Shown piece after piece: positions 21,465-35,833 of a stretch of DNA of 64,000 nucleotides. The notes under the pieces were generated by a model, which worked only from the letters and a program-made list of their open reading frames with translations, was not told the DNA's origin and made no database searches. Position numbers and translations under genes: made by a program. Origin of the DNA: Talinum fruticosum (taxonomy: Eukaryota; Streptophyta; Magnoliopsida; Caryophyllales; Talinaceae); assembly GCA_021018815.1 (NCBI GenBank), contig JAITYX010000002.1, forward strand, positions 11,997,001 to 12,061,000, read 5' to 3'. Position 1 is the first letter of the stretch; each line of letters opens with the position of its first letter.

Positions 21465-24400
21465 ATGGCGGCAGCCTCACCATCTCTCCCCTATCCTTCG
21501 CTGTCCAGACCTCCTCATCATCGTGTACTATCTGCTAATCTTCTCTCTCCTCACCTTCCACTCCAGTTCCGTCTCATCCGCAACTTCCCCGCTCTTCGAG
21601 CTTCTCGGCGAAGCAGCTCCAGTTCCGCTCAGGTTCTCTTTCTATCTCTTTCTGAAATCGGAGGAATTTTGATCCGTATCTTGATAAATGCTCAGTGATA
21701 TATTTTTGGATTTGATCAGGACATCGATGAAGTGCTGAATGAAGGCCAGAGCCCTAGATGGAATCGATTTGATTTTGATGGTTACGATGATGATGACGAT
21801 GACGAAGAAGAAGAGGAAGAAGATCGAAGCTTGGATTTGCTAGTCAAATTTGTTGAGAATGTATTCAGAAAGGTGTCGAAGCGAGCTCGTAAGGCTGTTC
21901 GATCGGTTCTCCCCACGCCATTTCCACCAAATTAGTGCGTTTTCATTGCTCTTTTTAAGCGTTGATTCCTCTTTTCCATTATCGAATTCTCGATTATTTC
22001 GCTAATTTCACATGGCAAAATTATAAAATTTGTCGTAAGGAGTTGTGAAGAATATAAATGGCCTTGAGTATGCAACCTGAACTGTTGATTTCGATTAGGT
22101 GAGATTATTTCCAGTGCCAACTGCGGAATAGACACACTGATTGTTTTGGTTGTTCTAGGTGAGTTGGTTTTTCTGTAATAATGGTCAATATGACATATCA
22201 ACTGTTGCTGTTAATGGAACTTTTATCATTTGATATCACCGAGAGGCACTTTAGGTGGATATGTATGAAATCAGGACCCAACCAGATCGTTGATGTTTTG
22301 AACCTGTAAATAGGAGGGATTACACCCCATTAAGGCTTGAACTCGATCTTATCAGGACATTACTCAACTTTCATTGGGTATCATGAATTGTAATATGCAT
22401 GATGCTGAATTACTGATGATAGTTTTGATGCTTGCTGCTGTCACAATTTATTCTTTTTTTCCTGTTGTGATAGATAATTTAATGTAAGTGAGTGACGACT
22501 ATTTTCGTGTGCACTGGCTATACAATGCTCTAAATGTGACTTTGCTGTTGAATAGGTGGGATTTGCTGTAAATGGTTTGATCATATTGTCGTTTCTATGG
22601 GTCTTGAAGGCTTTTCTTGAGGTAATTTTAGTCATAATTTAAGCCTTGAATCCATTGATATTTCAACTTTATGATTTAATACTTGACATATTTTGTTGTC
22701 CTGTAATTGACATATACTGGGCTGTTTGTGATATCTGACAGCCTTAGGAACTTGATTGCTAGTTAAAGTTAACAAAAATCATATGAATGATCTGACCATT
22801 ATGTATATCCAAGCTTAGCAATATCGGACTGTACATTAAGATTTTAACTTGCCTAATAGGACATCCTTGTACTAATTCTAAACGATCGTACTTCTACTAA
22901 CCTAGTATACATCCAGCTGAAATGAGGGTTTTTGAAGAGACCTGGATGTATGCTACCTTCCCCTCGGCAACCAGACCAGAGAGGCTGTGCTATGTGCATA
23001 TATGAAGGCATAGCAATAACTTCCGTGTAGAAAAGGAAATTCCTTCATAGTTGGGAGAAATAAAAGGTATACTTCTTAAGGAGAAAGGAAGCTTGTTCCT
23101 CTAAGGGTTAAAGCCTCCTAGCTTTCTTGCATTATCATTGGGTAAAACTATAGAGGATGGTCATTATCATTGAATACACAAAGTAAAACCATCCTCTTTA
23201 CTTGGGATCACACCGAAGGGATGGTAGTAGGAGTTGCCCCGTGTTATCAAGAGGCATGAGTTCAAATTCCATAGGGGCATAGGAATTAGGGAAGCTCTCC
23301 TTCCCCTTAACCCCTTCCTCCCTTTCCTGTTTACACTAGCGTGTTCCTATGAGAGATATTCATTGTAAACAAGAGGAGTGATTATTAACTAAATAAAGCT
23401 GTGTGATTTTAATTGTATGCAAGGTAATGCATGTTGAATCGTTGTGAACTGTAATCCACAATCTGCCGTTGAGCTGAGTGGAAAACAAACAATACTCACT
23501 GCAGAGAATTGAGCCAACAAAAAGGCCTTTTACAAGCATGTGAGATCACTTGTCACAATGTAATGAAATTAATAACTAGCAGCATCCTGTCTGTTTGCCC
23601 TTGTCTCCTTGTATTGACAAAATGGAGCTGGCATGAGCCCTTGGGTTGAATTTGAAACAGTCCTTTGCATTTGGGGGGGATTTGTTGATATTTATGTTTG
23701 ATCAATTTTATCTTGACAGATTCCTTCATTTGATTGAATAGTATAAATTGCAAGTCAATAGATACAGAAGCAATCTTGATTCTCATCAGCTTAGTCAATA
23801 GATACATAATCAGTATTGATTCTCACTAGCTTAGTTTCAAATCTGTCCATACACCTCAGAGAGTATTGATATACTCTTACTCTAGTGATCTGGCCCCTTC
23901 CGCACCTCCCTCTTCTCCTCTGGGTATGTCTATAAATCCATCCAAGCATATTTTTCTGAAAGACCTTTCACCTCCTTATACACTGGGGTAAAGATTATCC
24001 TTCTTTCTGAATGGATGAAATAAATGTTCAGCTGGTCAAATTTTCATAACTGTGTCAAATTGGAAGCTATTACTTGATATGTATTGCTTGGTTTAACTCT
24101 AGAAAATGGGGCCTGTGCAATTGAGTGTTGATGGTTTATTGAGGCATGAGGTCAGAATTTTGATAAGGGGTGGTCATTATGCATGTTTGCTTTATTTTGG
24201 GAGCAGGTTTGATGGGCATCGAAACTTTATTTTCTTTATTTTGAATATGTGCTCAAGACTCAGCTCTTCCCTTTTTATGGAATGTGTGAAATGAACTGTA
24301 ATTGTAATAACAAGTGTGGCTAGTTTTCATAAAAGAGCACTATGATCACAAGATAGTTAGTAGTGTTACTGATATGGGCAGAAATTTGAGCTTTGAGCTT

Positions 24401-24740
24401 GAATGAGATCCTTTGTGCGTCAAATTTCAAGATGCTTCTGTGGATTGGGTTACTTTAAATGCCTTGAAGTTGAGCATATATGTATGATAATTCATGCACA
24501 TGCCACATATTATCATATTTACCTTTTGCTAGTCAACTCCTCATTTATTAACATGACATCACCCTCCCTCTCTCTTCTATTCAGGTTGTTTGTACACTTG
24601 GAAGTGCCGTCTTTGTTAGCATTTTACTTATCCGTGGGGTATGGTCTGGTGTGCTATATTTACAAGAAAGTCGCAGTCGTTTTATAAATGGAATGGATGA
24701 GGATCATCCTGCATGGACTGGAGCACAGCCTGTAACTTGA
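21465..24740 (+). CDS. SHW1: SHW1-like plastid membrane protein, four exons, one base missing at the exon 2/intron 2 junction
   Basis: Exons: 21465-21632, 21720-21934, 22556-22621, 24585-24740. Exon 1 encodes a Ser/Arg-rich, acid-free N terminus typical of a plastid transit peptide. Exon 2 has an acidic DDDDDDEEEEEED run, then SLDLLVKFVENVFRKVSKRA. Exon 3 (VGFAVNGLIILSFLWVLKAF) and exon 4 (VVCTLGSAVFVSILLIRGVW) each give a hydrophobic segment, and the protein ends MDEDHPAWTGAQPVT. This layout fits the plant protein named SHORT HYPOCOTYL IN WHITE LIGHT 1; that name is from memory of the family and only about 55 percent sure. Exons 3 and 4 join in frame (phase 0), but exon 2 ends CCACCAAATTA|GTGCGT, one base short of a phase 0 end, so spliced or unspliced the frame hits TAG. 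One extra T (AAT TTA) would restore the expected N-L-V-G-F. Sequence error is the likeliest explanation. Confidence 0.8.
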
Positions 24741-26699
24741 GGTTCCTACTCTCTACTATGCTTATTTTACTGGTATACAGCTGTTGAACGACTCTGGTTG
24801 CAAGCTTGCCGCCTGCTGATGTAGAAAAATAAACTAAGGGTAGCCCGGAGCCACCAGATTGTATACTATCTTCATAAAGTAATGATTTTGGCAGAAGCAT
24901 GATCGCCTCAGGTATGTTTATGAAAGACAGGATGATTTTAGAACAAATTTTGTGAAGATAGAAGGTGTCACATGAAATCGGGGTAAGTGATTAGGTTAAA
25001 GATTGCAATTTTAAATCGTATCAGAGTTAGATGAAATAGGCAGACTATGTTAGGGTCTCATGACTATGTTAGGGTCTCATGTCGAAATTTTCAGTTTTAC
25101 ATTTGTATCTTATTATTCATGATGAAGTGGTGAGGACTCTTCTTTATAGCTGTAAGGTGGTTACAATAATTGGGTTTCATGCCTCGACTTCGAGAGCGTG
25201 TATTATGCTCATATAGTCATATCTGTTCTGTACCAACGAGTTCAGAAAAGCAAGTACGCTGTGTATTGTTACATCTACTACTGCTACTCTTGACTTAAAA
25301 AAATAAACACAATTAAGTCCTCTCAGTGGCTGACATTTGTGAAATGTGGTTATGATAATAGTAAGATTGTATTGCAATTTATAATTTGTGTACCATTATT
25401 TTTTTATTAATAAATTTTCATATTTTATGCATACGATAATTTTTCTGATTTGGTTGATGCGATTAGGATGTCATTTAATACTTAGTCAATGAATACTGAA
25501 GCTTAATATTTATAATTAATTATAATTATGAAAATAGTGACAATTTAAGATGATAAAGTATATTAATATAGATTAATACAAGATATGTTAAAATATTTTA
25601 ATGTAAGATACATATTATTCGCCTTATTGATTATGTTTGAGGAAAGTAAATAAAGGGAAAAAAACTTTTTAAGTGCAGAGCTCAATATTTTTGAACTTCC
25701 AATATGGGTATCAAAGAATGTAGTGGAAGTACGAGTACTCCAAATTTTTGGTATTAATGTTGCAAAAATGTCATTAGCTAAATTAGATAAGATGTATGTT
25801 ATATTTGTTACGAGTTCTATCCTAAAAATTCAACTAAAATTTGGAAATTTTGATTTATTATTATTCTAAATTTTAACAAAAAGATTTCAAATTTGAATTT
25901 TCAAACATTAAAAGTTCCATGTTGAATGATTGGATAAAGTTTAGAACAAACAATAAAACTTGAGGTCTTTGTTGTATTATTATTTGAACATAAGTAATAA
26001 AAATTTTGACGATCAGTGTTTTATTTTAAGCAAAAGTATAAAATCAAAGAAATGTGTAGTTTCGTGGAAAGAGAGAGTCAAAATTTTAGAGGTATAAATA
26101 AGATTTAGATAAATTTTTTATAGAAAAAGATAAGGTGTTCAAAATTGCAGGCTTTTGTGAATGATTATATAAAGAAAAGGGGAATTAAATTGCATGATAC
26201 AGATACAGTCCAATAATCCAATGTGGAAACTTTTACCATCATAACTACGTACCATTAATGAGGATAACCTCCTTTTAACCAAAAACGAAACCTTATCCAC
26301 CATAAATTTCATGTAAATTGACTGTATTTGTAATACTTGGAAAAAACATTGAATTATTTCATGAAATCAAGGCAGACCAATAGATGTATACTATGTACCT
26401 GGTCCAACCTTTCCTTTCCCATTTGAATTTCCTTTTCCCCTAATTTTTTTATATATATAAAGTCTTATTCATCTCTTGTTCATTTGATCCATCTTTCACA
26501 ATAGAAATTAAGGCAAAACTTTAAATTTTAGCAATTGAATTACATCGATAACAAAAGTATTATTCCTTCTTATTTTCCTTATTTTTTTAAAATACGATAC
26601 AATCTTCCTGATATTTCTTAAATCGTGATTCTAATTTTTAGTAGCGAAGACCGTTGTTTAGTGCTACATAATACTCTCCCATTTTAAGAAGAAATCAAA
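24741..26699. other. 3' flank of the SHW1-like gene and promoter of the permease gene
   Basis: AT-rich. It contains the 3' UTR of the upstream gene, a small exact tandem duplication (GACTATGTTAGGGTCTCAT twice, 25043-25080) and no readable protein. A TATA-like run, TATATATAA, lies at 26452-26460, about 240 bp before the permease ATG, and is a plausible promoter element. Confidence 0.45.
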
Positions 26700-29600
26700 A
26701 TGTCACTCATGGGTTTGTCCTTAGAAAATGGAACTAACAACACAACCAATTTCGACGAGGATGGGAAGCCGAGACGAAGGGGTTTTCTCTCTCCTTTTCT
26801 TCTTCTCTTTCTCTTTCTCTCTCCTAATACCAATTTCCTCCATTACCATCTTTGATTAATTGATCATGTTGATTGAGGTTAGTTTTTCACCTGTGTTGAT
26901 GATTTGATTTGTTGGTTGTTGTTGTTCATGGGACCCAAAAGGGACGTTGGTGACAGCAAGTGCTCATATAATAACAGCAGTGATCGGGTCAGGAGTTCTG
27001 TCGTTGGCATGGGCCGTGGCCCAGATGGGCTGGATCGCCGGGCCCCTTGTGCTCCTGGTGTTCTCCATCGTTACTTGGTACTGTTCAACTTTACTTGCCG
27101 ATTGTTACAGACATCCTATCACTGGCACAAGACATTATACTTACAGAGAGGCAGTTAAATCTATTCTCGGTAATTATTTCCCTTTATTTTTATAAATACA
27201 TTAATATTTGAATTAATATACTTTGAGTATTATATTTTTTCTATGTTGTTTTGATCATTAATGGAATTAAATATTTTTGAGTATTAACAAAGAGATATTT
27301 TGAGATTTATGTCAATTACAGTATTCCATTTTTTACATGCTTCTGAATTATGAGTGAAATTAATTCATAAGTTATTAGTGCGAAAGTAAGATTTGTTTTA
27401 AACGAAGGTTTATCTTTGAATTTTGGGGGAGGCAATTGCATGCACATAGAAACTATGATGGGTATGTTGTCTAGTCTCACCTTTGGTATACCTCCTCCCT
27501 TCGGTTTTTATGACCATTGAATTGCTCTAACATAGGTTTTATTAAGTTAGCCTGATTAATAACAAAAATGAGATGATCTCATGAAAAGTTTTTCTTGAAT
27601 ATTTGTGACTTAAATTACATATTAAAGCAACGACTTTTTGGGAGAAAGCAGGGTCTAAGTCATTGATATAAAATTCTTAAGTACATAGTTACTAACTGGC
27701 TACGGACATACCCTAAGCTAGATCTGCTTTATTCTAGAAAGTAAAGTCGTAGTGTACTCAGATAATGGGTCACTGTATTCTCATCTCTATTCACATATAA
27801 CCAATCACAAAATAAGAACTCATCCACAACCAACTCAAATTCATTAGGATATGGCGTAGACTGCTTAATACTTTGGGCAAGAGAGAGACAATTTGATCTA
27901 AAGATGATTTTCCGAAGGTTAAACCTTTTTGCAAGCTGAAAGCAACCAATTCATGTATTTTTCTATTTGGAAAAATTGACACTTTAGTATAATTTTTAAA
28001 AAGACATCTTTTACAATTAAACAATATTATGCGATATCTCACGGTAATAATTTAATATTTTCGATACTTGAGAAATTTTTTGTATCATTTGTCGATAGTA
28101 TAAGATTTTAAAGTGTCAATAATCCTTCTGTTTATAAAATATTGTTGATTTCATGGATTGCATTCTTTCATGATTTTTTTATCAGGAAAGAAAATAACTG
28201 TGGTTTTATGATCACAGGTGGGGAAAGTTCAAGTTCTTGGCTCTTGCTCAATATTCCAACTTCATAGGAGTGTCCATAGGCTACACTATTACTGCTTCTA
28301 TCAGCATGGCGTAAGGATTTATTTTTTGATAATTTATTTTTTTCATATGTATTTCAATATATATAGTTCTGTAGTATTTCATGAAACCAAGTTTATTGAC
28401 ACTAATTATTCATGTATATTTTGTTTTGGTTTGTTTTTAGGGCTGTTAAGCGAGCCATCTGCTTCCACAGAGAGGGCCACAAAGCAGGGTGCCATACTAC
28501 GAATAACAAATTTATAATATTATTTGGGATTGTAGAGCTAATTTTGAGCCAACTCCCCAATTTTCACAAGCTCTCCATGCTCTCTGTTGTTGCTGCCATT
28601 ATGTCATTTGGTTATTCTTTCATTGGGATTGGTCTCTCCATAGCCAATATCATAGGTGAGTTCTTTGAAATTCGCCACCATAATTTACGGGTAAAAAAAA
28701 AAGTAAAGGACAACCCTATAATAAGCGTTATTTTAAATACTGTACGTTTTTTTAAAATCAATTAATGTTGGAATAAACTGTAATTCAAATTGATACACAT
28801 AATTATTAAAATATAACTAAAATTACCAATGATGTCTTGAGTTAATGATTGTAATTGATATTATGAATGCATTAGGTTTCAGATTAAATTCTCTATTCTT
28901 TTGTCGTATTGTAATATTTTTATTGCCCTTTATGGACCAAAAAAAACTAAAATTGTGCATTGTGGTTAATGGTGAAGGTGGAAACCTCGGTAGGACAAGG
29001 TTAACAGGAGTAGAAGTGGGAGTGGATGTCACATTGGACGAGAAGATTTGGAACATCTTGACAGCAATGGGGAATATGGCCTTTGCTTATGCCTTCTCCA
29101 TGGTTCTCATTGAAATCCAAGTAAGTTTTCTTTTCAGAAAAAAAATCCATGGTCAATAAAGCGATTAAACAAAACTTCGACTAACTAGTAGAATCATTAG
29201 AGGGTAACTGCTATCTATCATATGGTGTTTTTGTCCATAAATGTAGGACTAAATTTGATTAATTTACGGACGTATTATTGGTTGTTGTTTTCTTTAGTAA
29301 ATTTTATTTGTAGTAGTTTTCTGAAGTAAAGTATAAGTAGTAATTTTTGAACTTGTACTTGTCTTTTAATAGCAAATTATCACAAAAAAAAATCTTATAT
29401 TATTTGACAGGATACTCTGAGATCAAGTCCTCCAGAGAATGTGGTAATGAAGAAGGCATCCTTAATCGGGATTTTAACCACCACAACTTTCTACTTGTTA
29501 TGTGGGCTCACGGGTTATGCCGTGTTTGGAAATGATGCATCTGGAAATTTCTTGACTGGGTTCGGCTTTTATGAGCCATATTGGCTCATTGCCCTTGCTA

Positions 29601-30230
29601 ACGTTTTCATAGCCGTCCATCTTGTTGGAGCTTATCAGGTACATATATGCATGTTAATCCAATCATAGGCTCATTTTGAAGAACTTACGGCACGTGAAAT
29701 ACAAGAATTTTTCAGTCTTTTCGATATTAAAATTACTAAGCACCAGTTGGAAAGTTACTGTAAACACTATTAAATTAACACTTTGTATTGTGCTACGTTT
29801 CAAACAGGTATTTTGCCAGCCCTTGTACGACTTTGTGGAGACGCTATGTGCCGATAAATGGCCACATAACAAGTTTATCAAGAAGGAGCACCGCATTGAA
29901 CTCCCCTTTTGTACTTACAACTTCAACCTATTGAGGCTGGTGTGGAGGACAGTTTATGTCATAACAATGACAGTAGTAGCCATGCTCTTTCCTTTCTTCA
30001 ATGATTTCGTGGGTTTTATTGGGGCCTTCTCCTTTTGGCCACTCACCATATATTTTCCAATTGAAATGTACATCGTCCAAGCCAAGATTCCCCGGTTCTC
30101 CTACAAATGGGTAGTACTCAAAATGCTAAGCTATGTCTGCTTGATTGTTTCCCTCCTTGCTGTTGCTGCCTCGGTTCGAGGGCTCGCTGTGAATGTCGCC
30201 TCATTCAAGCCTTTCCATTCTGTATCTTGA
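26700..30230 (+). CDS. Amino acid permease of the AAP family, seven exons, one base missing at the exon 2/3 junction
   Basis: Plasma-membrane proton/amino acid symporter of the AAAP superfamily (family knowledge). Exons: 26700-26781, 26942-27169, 28218-28310, 28441-28655, 28978-29120, 29411-29638, 29808-30230. Family motifs: GTLVTASAHIITAVIGSGVL with SLAWAVAQMGWIAGP (first membrane segments), QYSNFIGVSIGYTITASISM, AICFHREGHKAGCH, LSQLPNFHKLSMLSVVAAIM, IEIQDTLRSSPPEN, GFYEPYWLIALANVFIAVHL, FPFFNDFVGFIGAFSFWPLT and a FKPF-type C terminus. That is the normal order, with about 10-11 membrane segments. Exon lengths sum to 1412; with one more base they give 471 codons (470 residues), the usual AAP length. 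The shortfall is at CTCG|GTAATT...CACAG|GTGGGG, where one G too few precedes TGGGGAAAGTTC. All other junctions are in frame. This is probably a one-base sequence error rather than a dead gene. The C terminus resembles the AAP1/AAP6 group, but I do not assign a number. Confidence 0.9.
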
Positions 30231-30660
30231 TGTTGTGATCAAGTGTAGCATCTTGAGTTCATTGAATTACTTGAAACTATGAAAAGATTTTATATGGATG
30301 TATGCCAGGGTAGTGTTTAAGTGGGAGTTTGTATTGAAAGTGATGGCTTATTTGAAATGGAAGTCATCCTCATGTATTCCCACCCCTTACCTATCCATGG
30401 ATGGGATAACACAAGTTTATTTTCATTGAAATGAAAATATTTGGATCATTGAAATCAAGTTATAACCTATAGCTACTCTTAAAGTCCAATGAACTATAAT
30501 TTCCTTACTTGTGAGGAAGTAACACAGTAACCTCAGAGATTCATGAGTAATCTTTCAATTTCAACTATATTATTTTACTGTTTTCATATCTTATCATTTT
30601 AGGGCCTATTGAAGTTACATAAAACCATTATCTATTTCTGTTTTATGTCGTTTTTTCGTT
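30231..30660. other. 3' UTR and flank of the permease gene
   Basis: AT-rich, presumably holding the permease 3' UTR. No other feature seen. Confidence 0.5.
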
Positions 30661-31310
30661 TTTGTTCATTTTTGTTTGTTTATGTTCATTTCGTTATTTG
30701 TTTATGTTCTTTTCGTTACTCGTAAGGGTGTATTCGAGCCGAGCCGATCCCGAACATGCCAGGCAAGGAGCTCGGCTCGTGAGTATCTCGAGCTCGGATC
30801 GTGGCTCGCCAAGCTCGGGAAAATCAAGCTCGAGCTTGGCTTGTCAAAAGTTTGAGCCTAAGCTCGGCTCATCAAAAGCTTGAGCTTGATCTCGACTCGT
30901 CGTTGGCTAATTAGTTCACTATGCTTTTTTAAACTCATGTTCTTAGGTTCAAAGTCACACTTTATATACTTATTATTACTATAAAAACATAAATTTGAAC
31001 TTTATTGAGATTTCCTTTTTCAACAATTATAATATACACCTTTAAGAAAATAGTATCCGGACTCGTTTAAGCTCGTTTGCTCGGCTCGTTCGTTCGTTCG
31101 TTCGTTCGGCTCGTTTGTAGTTGACTCGTGTAGGCTCGGTGAGCCTACGAGCTTCAAAATTGCAAGTTCGGCTTGACAAGCCTTTATGCGAGCCGACTCA
31201 TTAGGGCTCACGAGTCGTTTCTATTCGTTTATGTTAATTTATGTTTTTTCTGTTCTTTTTGTTTATTTTTGTTCACTTATATTCATTTCTATTTCTATTT
31301 ATATTTTTGT
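30661..31310. mobile_element. Probable hAT-type non-autonomous element with GAGCTCGGCTC repeats, ends unclear
   Basis: A core (about 30725-30905 and 31060-31215) is packed with GAGCTCG, GGCTCG and AGCTCGAG motifs in both directions, plus a CGTT run (31084-31107, CGTTCGTTCGTTCGTTCG). It is flanked on each side by repeats of the GTTTATGTTCATTT type. This mix is typical of subterminal repeats in plant hAT MITEs. I could not find matching terminal repeats or an 8-bp duplication, so the boundaries are approximate. Confidence 0.4.
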
Positions 31311-31477
31311 GTTTTTTTTGTAATTTCAAATAGTCCCCTAATGTATTAAAAATCCTAGGTAACTTTATTTTTTTTTTAGTTTATAGCGAACTTTGAGATT
31401 GTTATCCAACAAAATGTTTTTTTTGGGGGGGACCAAACTACAAGATCCAAGTAATGGCGCTCCAATTCAATTACATT

Positions 31478-31588
31478 TTGGGCCTGACAAATAAAAGCAA
31501 GCCCAATATGTCGAAAGTCCATACCCAAAATCCAAACCCTAATGCAAACCCTATTCTCCGTCTTTCTCCCCCTCACATAAAACCCTAA
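31478..31588 (+). promoter_or_regulatory. Site II and telo-box promoter elements of the RPL8 gene
   Basis: TTGGGCC at 31478-31484 and AGCCCAAT at 31500-31507 (site II-type TGGGCY motif, both orientations), then AAACCCTAA at 31534-31542 and again at 31580-31588, with an AAACCCTA variant between. The paired site II / telo-box arrangement just upstream of the ATG is characteristic of plant ribosomal-protein promoters. Confidence 0.75.
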
Positions 31589-31631
31589 CTCATCACCCTC
31601 TCCTCATTTCTCACCGCATCCACATCCTTAA

Positions 31632-33493
<1,862 letters not shown>

Positions 33494-34210
33494 TTTTTTT
33501 AGGCATGCTGTTTTGTTGTTTATCTTTACTGTTTTGTTATCTTCAAGTCAAGAGTATCTATTTGGAAGACTGCAGTTCTAAGAGTAAGAATATACTGAGT
33601 TTTTTTGGGAACGTTAGAATTGGTTTTGCCTTGGTGAAGTTGGATAAATTTTGCTATGCTAGAGAGTTGTTTTCAGTCCACAATTTGTCCGATTGGTCAT
33701 GTTTCTCAGATTATCTTCCATCTCAATTGTGGAAGCCAAGTTCTCTGTTTGCATCTGGCCTTGCTTACCCCTATGGTGATTAAGCTTTTCTTTTTAAGCT
33801 TAGTTCCATTTAGCAGCGTTAGCTTACAGTTTTATAGCTTTGTCTCTTTACAACTAAATGGAATAGAGAAATAGTTGGTTATGTCGCTATTGGTTTAACT
33901 GAATAAAATTTTCAATAAATCGGATTGGTTAACCGAGCTGAAAAAACGTTAAAGGTTGGGTTTTGGTTCAGGGGGCTTTCTAAGTTCGGTTAATCGAAAT
34001 TCAATTTATTTTATTGTTTTATTGCATTTCATAATTTCCCAGCCACTTCTCAATTCTTGCCTCTACTTGTTCCATTCCACAGACCCAGCCAGCTCAAATC
34101 CCTTCTTCCTGCCAGTGCCACCACCCAGATCTGGGCGTGCTCTCCCTCCACCGTCAGTACACATGTCACTGATTCTTCTGTGCTTTTCTTCCACCAATGC
34201 CGACTATTAA
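33494..34210. other. RPL8 3' flank, no gene seen
   Basis: 3' UTR of RPL8 followed by DNA with scattered GGTTAATCGAA / GGTTAACCGAG motifs (33915-34000) that look like remains of an old repeat. No protein recognised. Confidence 0.4.
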
Positions 34211-34480
34211 GGCTATCCACAATTGTAGCAACTCCGTTTGAGTTGCTCCAAATACCACATAGGTAAGATACTTGCTCCCTTTTATTGCTTATTATCAATG
34301 GTAACAACTCATGGGAGTTGCTTCCATAATAATTTATATTATAAATGGGTTCATAATTGTTTCTCCCTTTCCCTTTTCCTTCTCTCTCCTCCTTTTTCCC
34401 CTGGCGAGTTCTTCTAAAGAGTTGCTTCCATTATTTTTTATTTTCTCTTTCCTTCACATGGCCTCCCATTGGAGATAGCC
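34211..34480. mobile_element. Tourist-like (PIF/Harbinger-type) MITE, 270 bp
   Basis: Terminal inverted repeats GGCTATCCACAATTG on the left and, reverse-complemented, GGCTATCTCCAATGG on the right (12 of 15 identical). It is flanked by TAA on both sides (34208-34210 and 34481-34483), the PIF/Harbinger 3-bp target duplication. The interior contains repeated GAGTTGCTCC / GGAGTTGCTTCC motifs and has no coding capacity. Confidence 0.75.
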
Positions 34481-34483
34481 TAA

Positions 34484-35833
34484 GGCTCTTTTGGGCGGCC
34501 TTTTCTCTGTCCTGACGACCAAAAGTTGACTAGTCAGCAATGCAAGTGGGTCGGGGTCATGATCTCGTCTTTCCTCCTTCCTGGTCTGAGTGCTCTCCGT
34601 CCATCCTCTCCCCCTCACTAAATTACAAGTTCTTCAATTATTGTTTTGGTTGTTGATTGTTGTACTGTGCTCAATTGAAAATTAGTCGATAGATATGGCT
34701 ATTGGCTACTGTTTTACGCCATTTATGGCCAAGTATTGTTTGCATAATATAGTATGGAACCATAGGTTAGTCTGGATAGAAATGACGTGTTAAGTTAGTA
34801 TAATATATTCACTTATTGCTCAATCATGTCTGATGTCTTGGTATATTGCTCTGCCGCACGACCATTTTTCATTTTTTCTAACCCACTCTAATTTAGTTAT
34901 TAATAAATAGTTAATCAGTAACTGAGCCAAATAACCTAACCAACTTGAAAATTCAGATAACTGGATTTTAAGATTTGATTATGATTCACATTTTTGTCAA
35001 ATGTACTTTTTTGGTTCACTGATACTCTAGTAAGGGGTTTTGCACACCCTTAGCGAGCATGTCGTAAGGTAATCACCATTCATGTCATAGTTGTAAGATG
35101 ACTTTTTATGATTTAGGGTCTATTTTTTTCATAGTAAGAACGATTAAACATTTAAAACTCATTAGTAATAATTAATACTTAGTCATATTTTCAAGTCATA
35201 ATTTAATAATATTCGCCATTCAGCAAAAACATTGAAAACATACAAGCAAGTTATGAAGCCTAATGTCGTTGTGAGTTGGCACAGGGAGATATTAATTGAG
35301 ATGTTGACTAGAGGAAAAAGGACAACTGCTGAAATATGAGAAATAGATAAGAAAAATAAGGTTAGAAGATGGCGGTGAAAAAACAAAGAATCCACTTTAA
35401 ACCAATCGAACATTCTATTATTTACTGTGCTGTGTGCTGTGTGCTTGTGTGCCTGTGCTCAGCTGAATTCATCCTCCTCTACTCCTACTTGCTTCAGCCT
35501 TCCTCTCTCTCTCTCTGATCGCATCCCCCCGGGTTTTGCTAAATTAGAATATTCTCCAGCTTTTGTTCATTCCCCCCTTTGAATGCTTAAAACTTCCTAT
35601 ATTCACATATCCATACGCCATTGACACCTTAACTACCCATTCACTTGTAGAGAGCGAGAGAGGTGTAATCAACAGAGGATTCAACAGAGTTTCTGTAGAA
35701 TCAATCTTGTCCATAGTCCATTGGCAATTCAGCTTTCTCGATCCAGCGATTTCTCAAACAAAACCCTAATTTCGAGCCGAGTATTGGTGGTTTTGTTTTA
35801 GTGGATGTTTGAAGTTTCTTTCCAGTGCCTGGC
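34484..35833. other. Intergenic DNA and 5' UTR/promoter of the ITPK gene
   Basis: AT-rich to about 35400, then C/T-rich leader-like DNA including a short CT repeat (35503-35516), as expected for the ITPK 5' UTR. No other gene seen. Confidence 0.4.

Noticed and set aside
23215..23290. Possible tRNA-derived SINE in the SHW1-like intron (GAGTTCAAATTCC resembling a B box)
   Set aside because: The A box is weak, no tail or target duplication was found, and no tRNA fold can be made from it.
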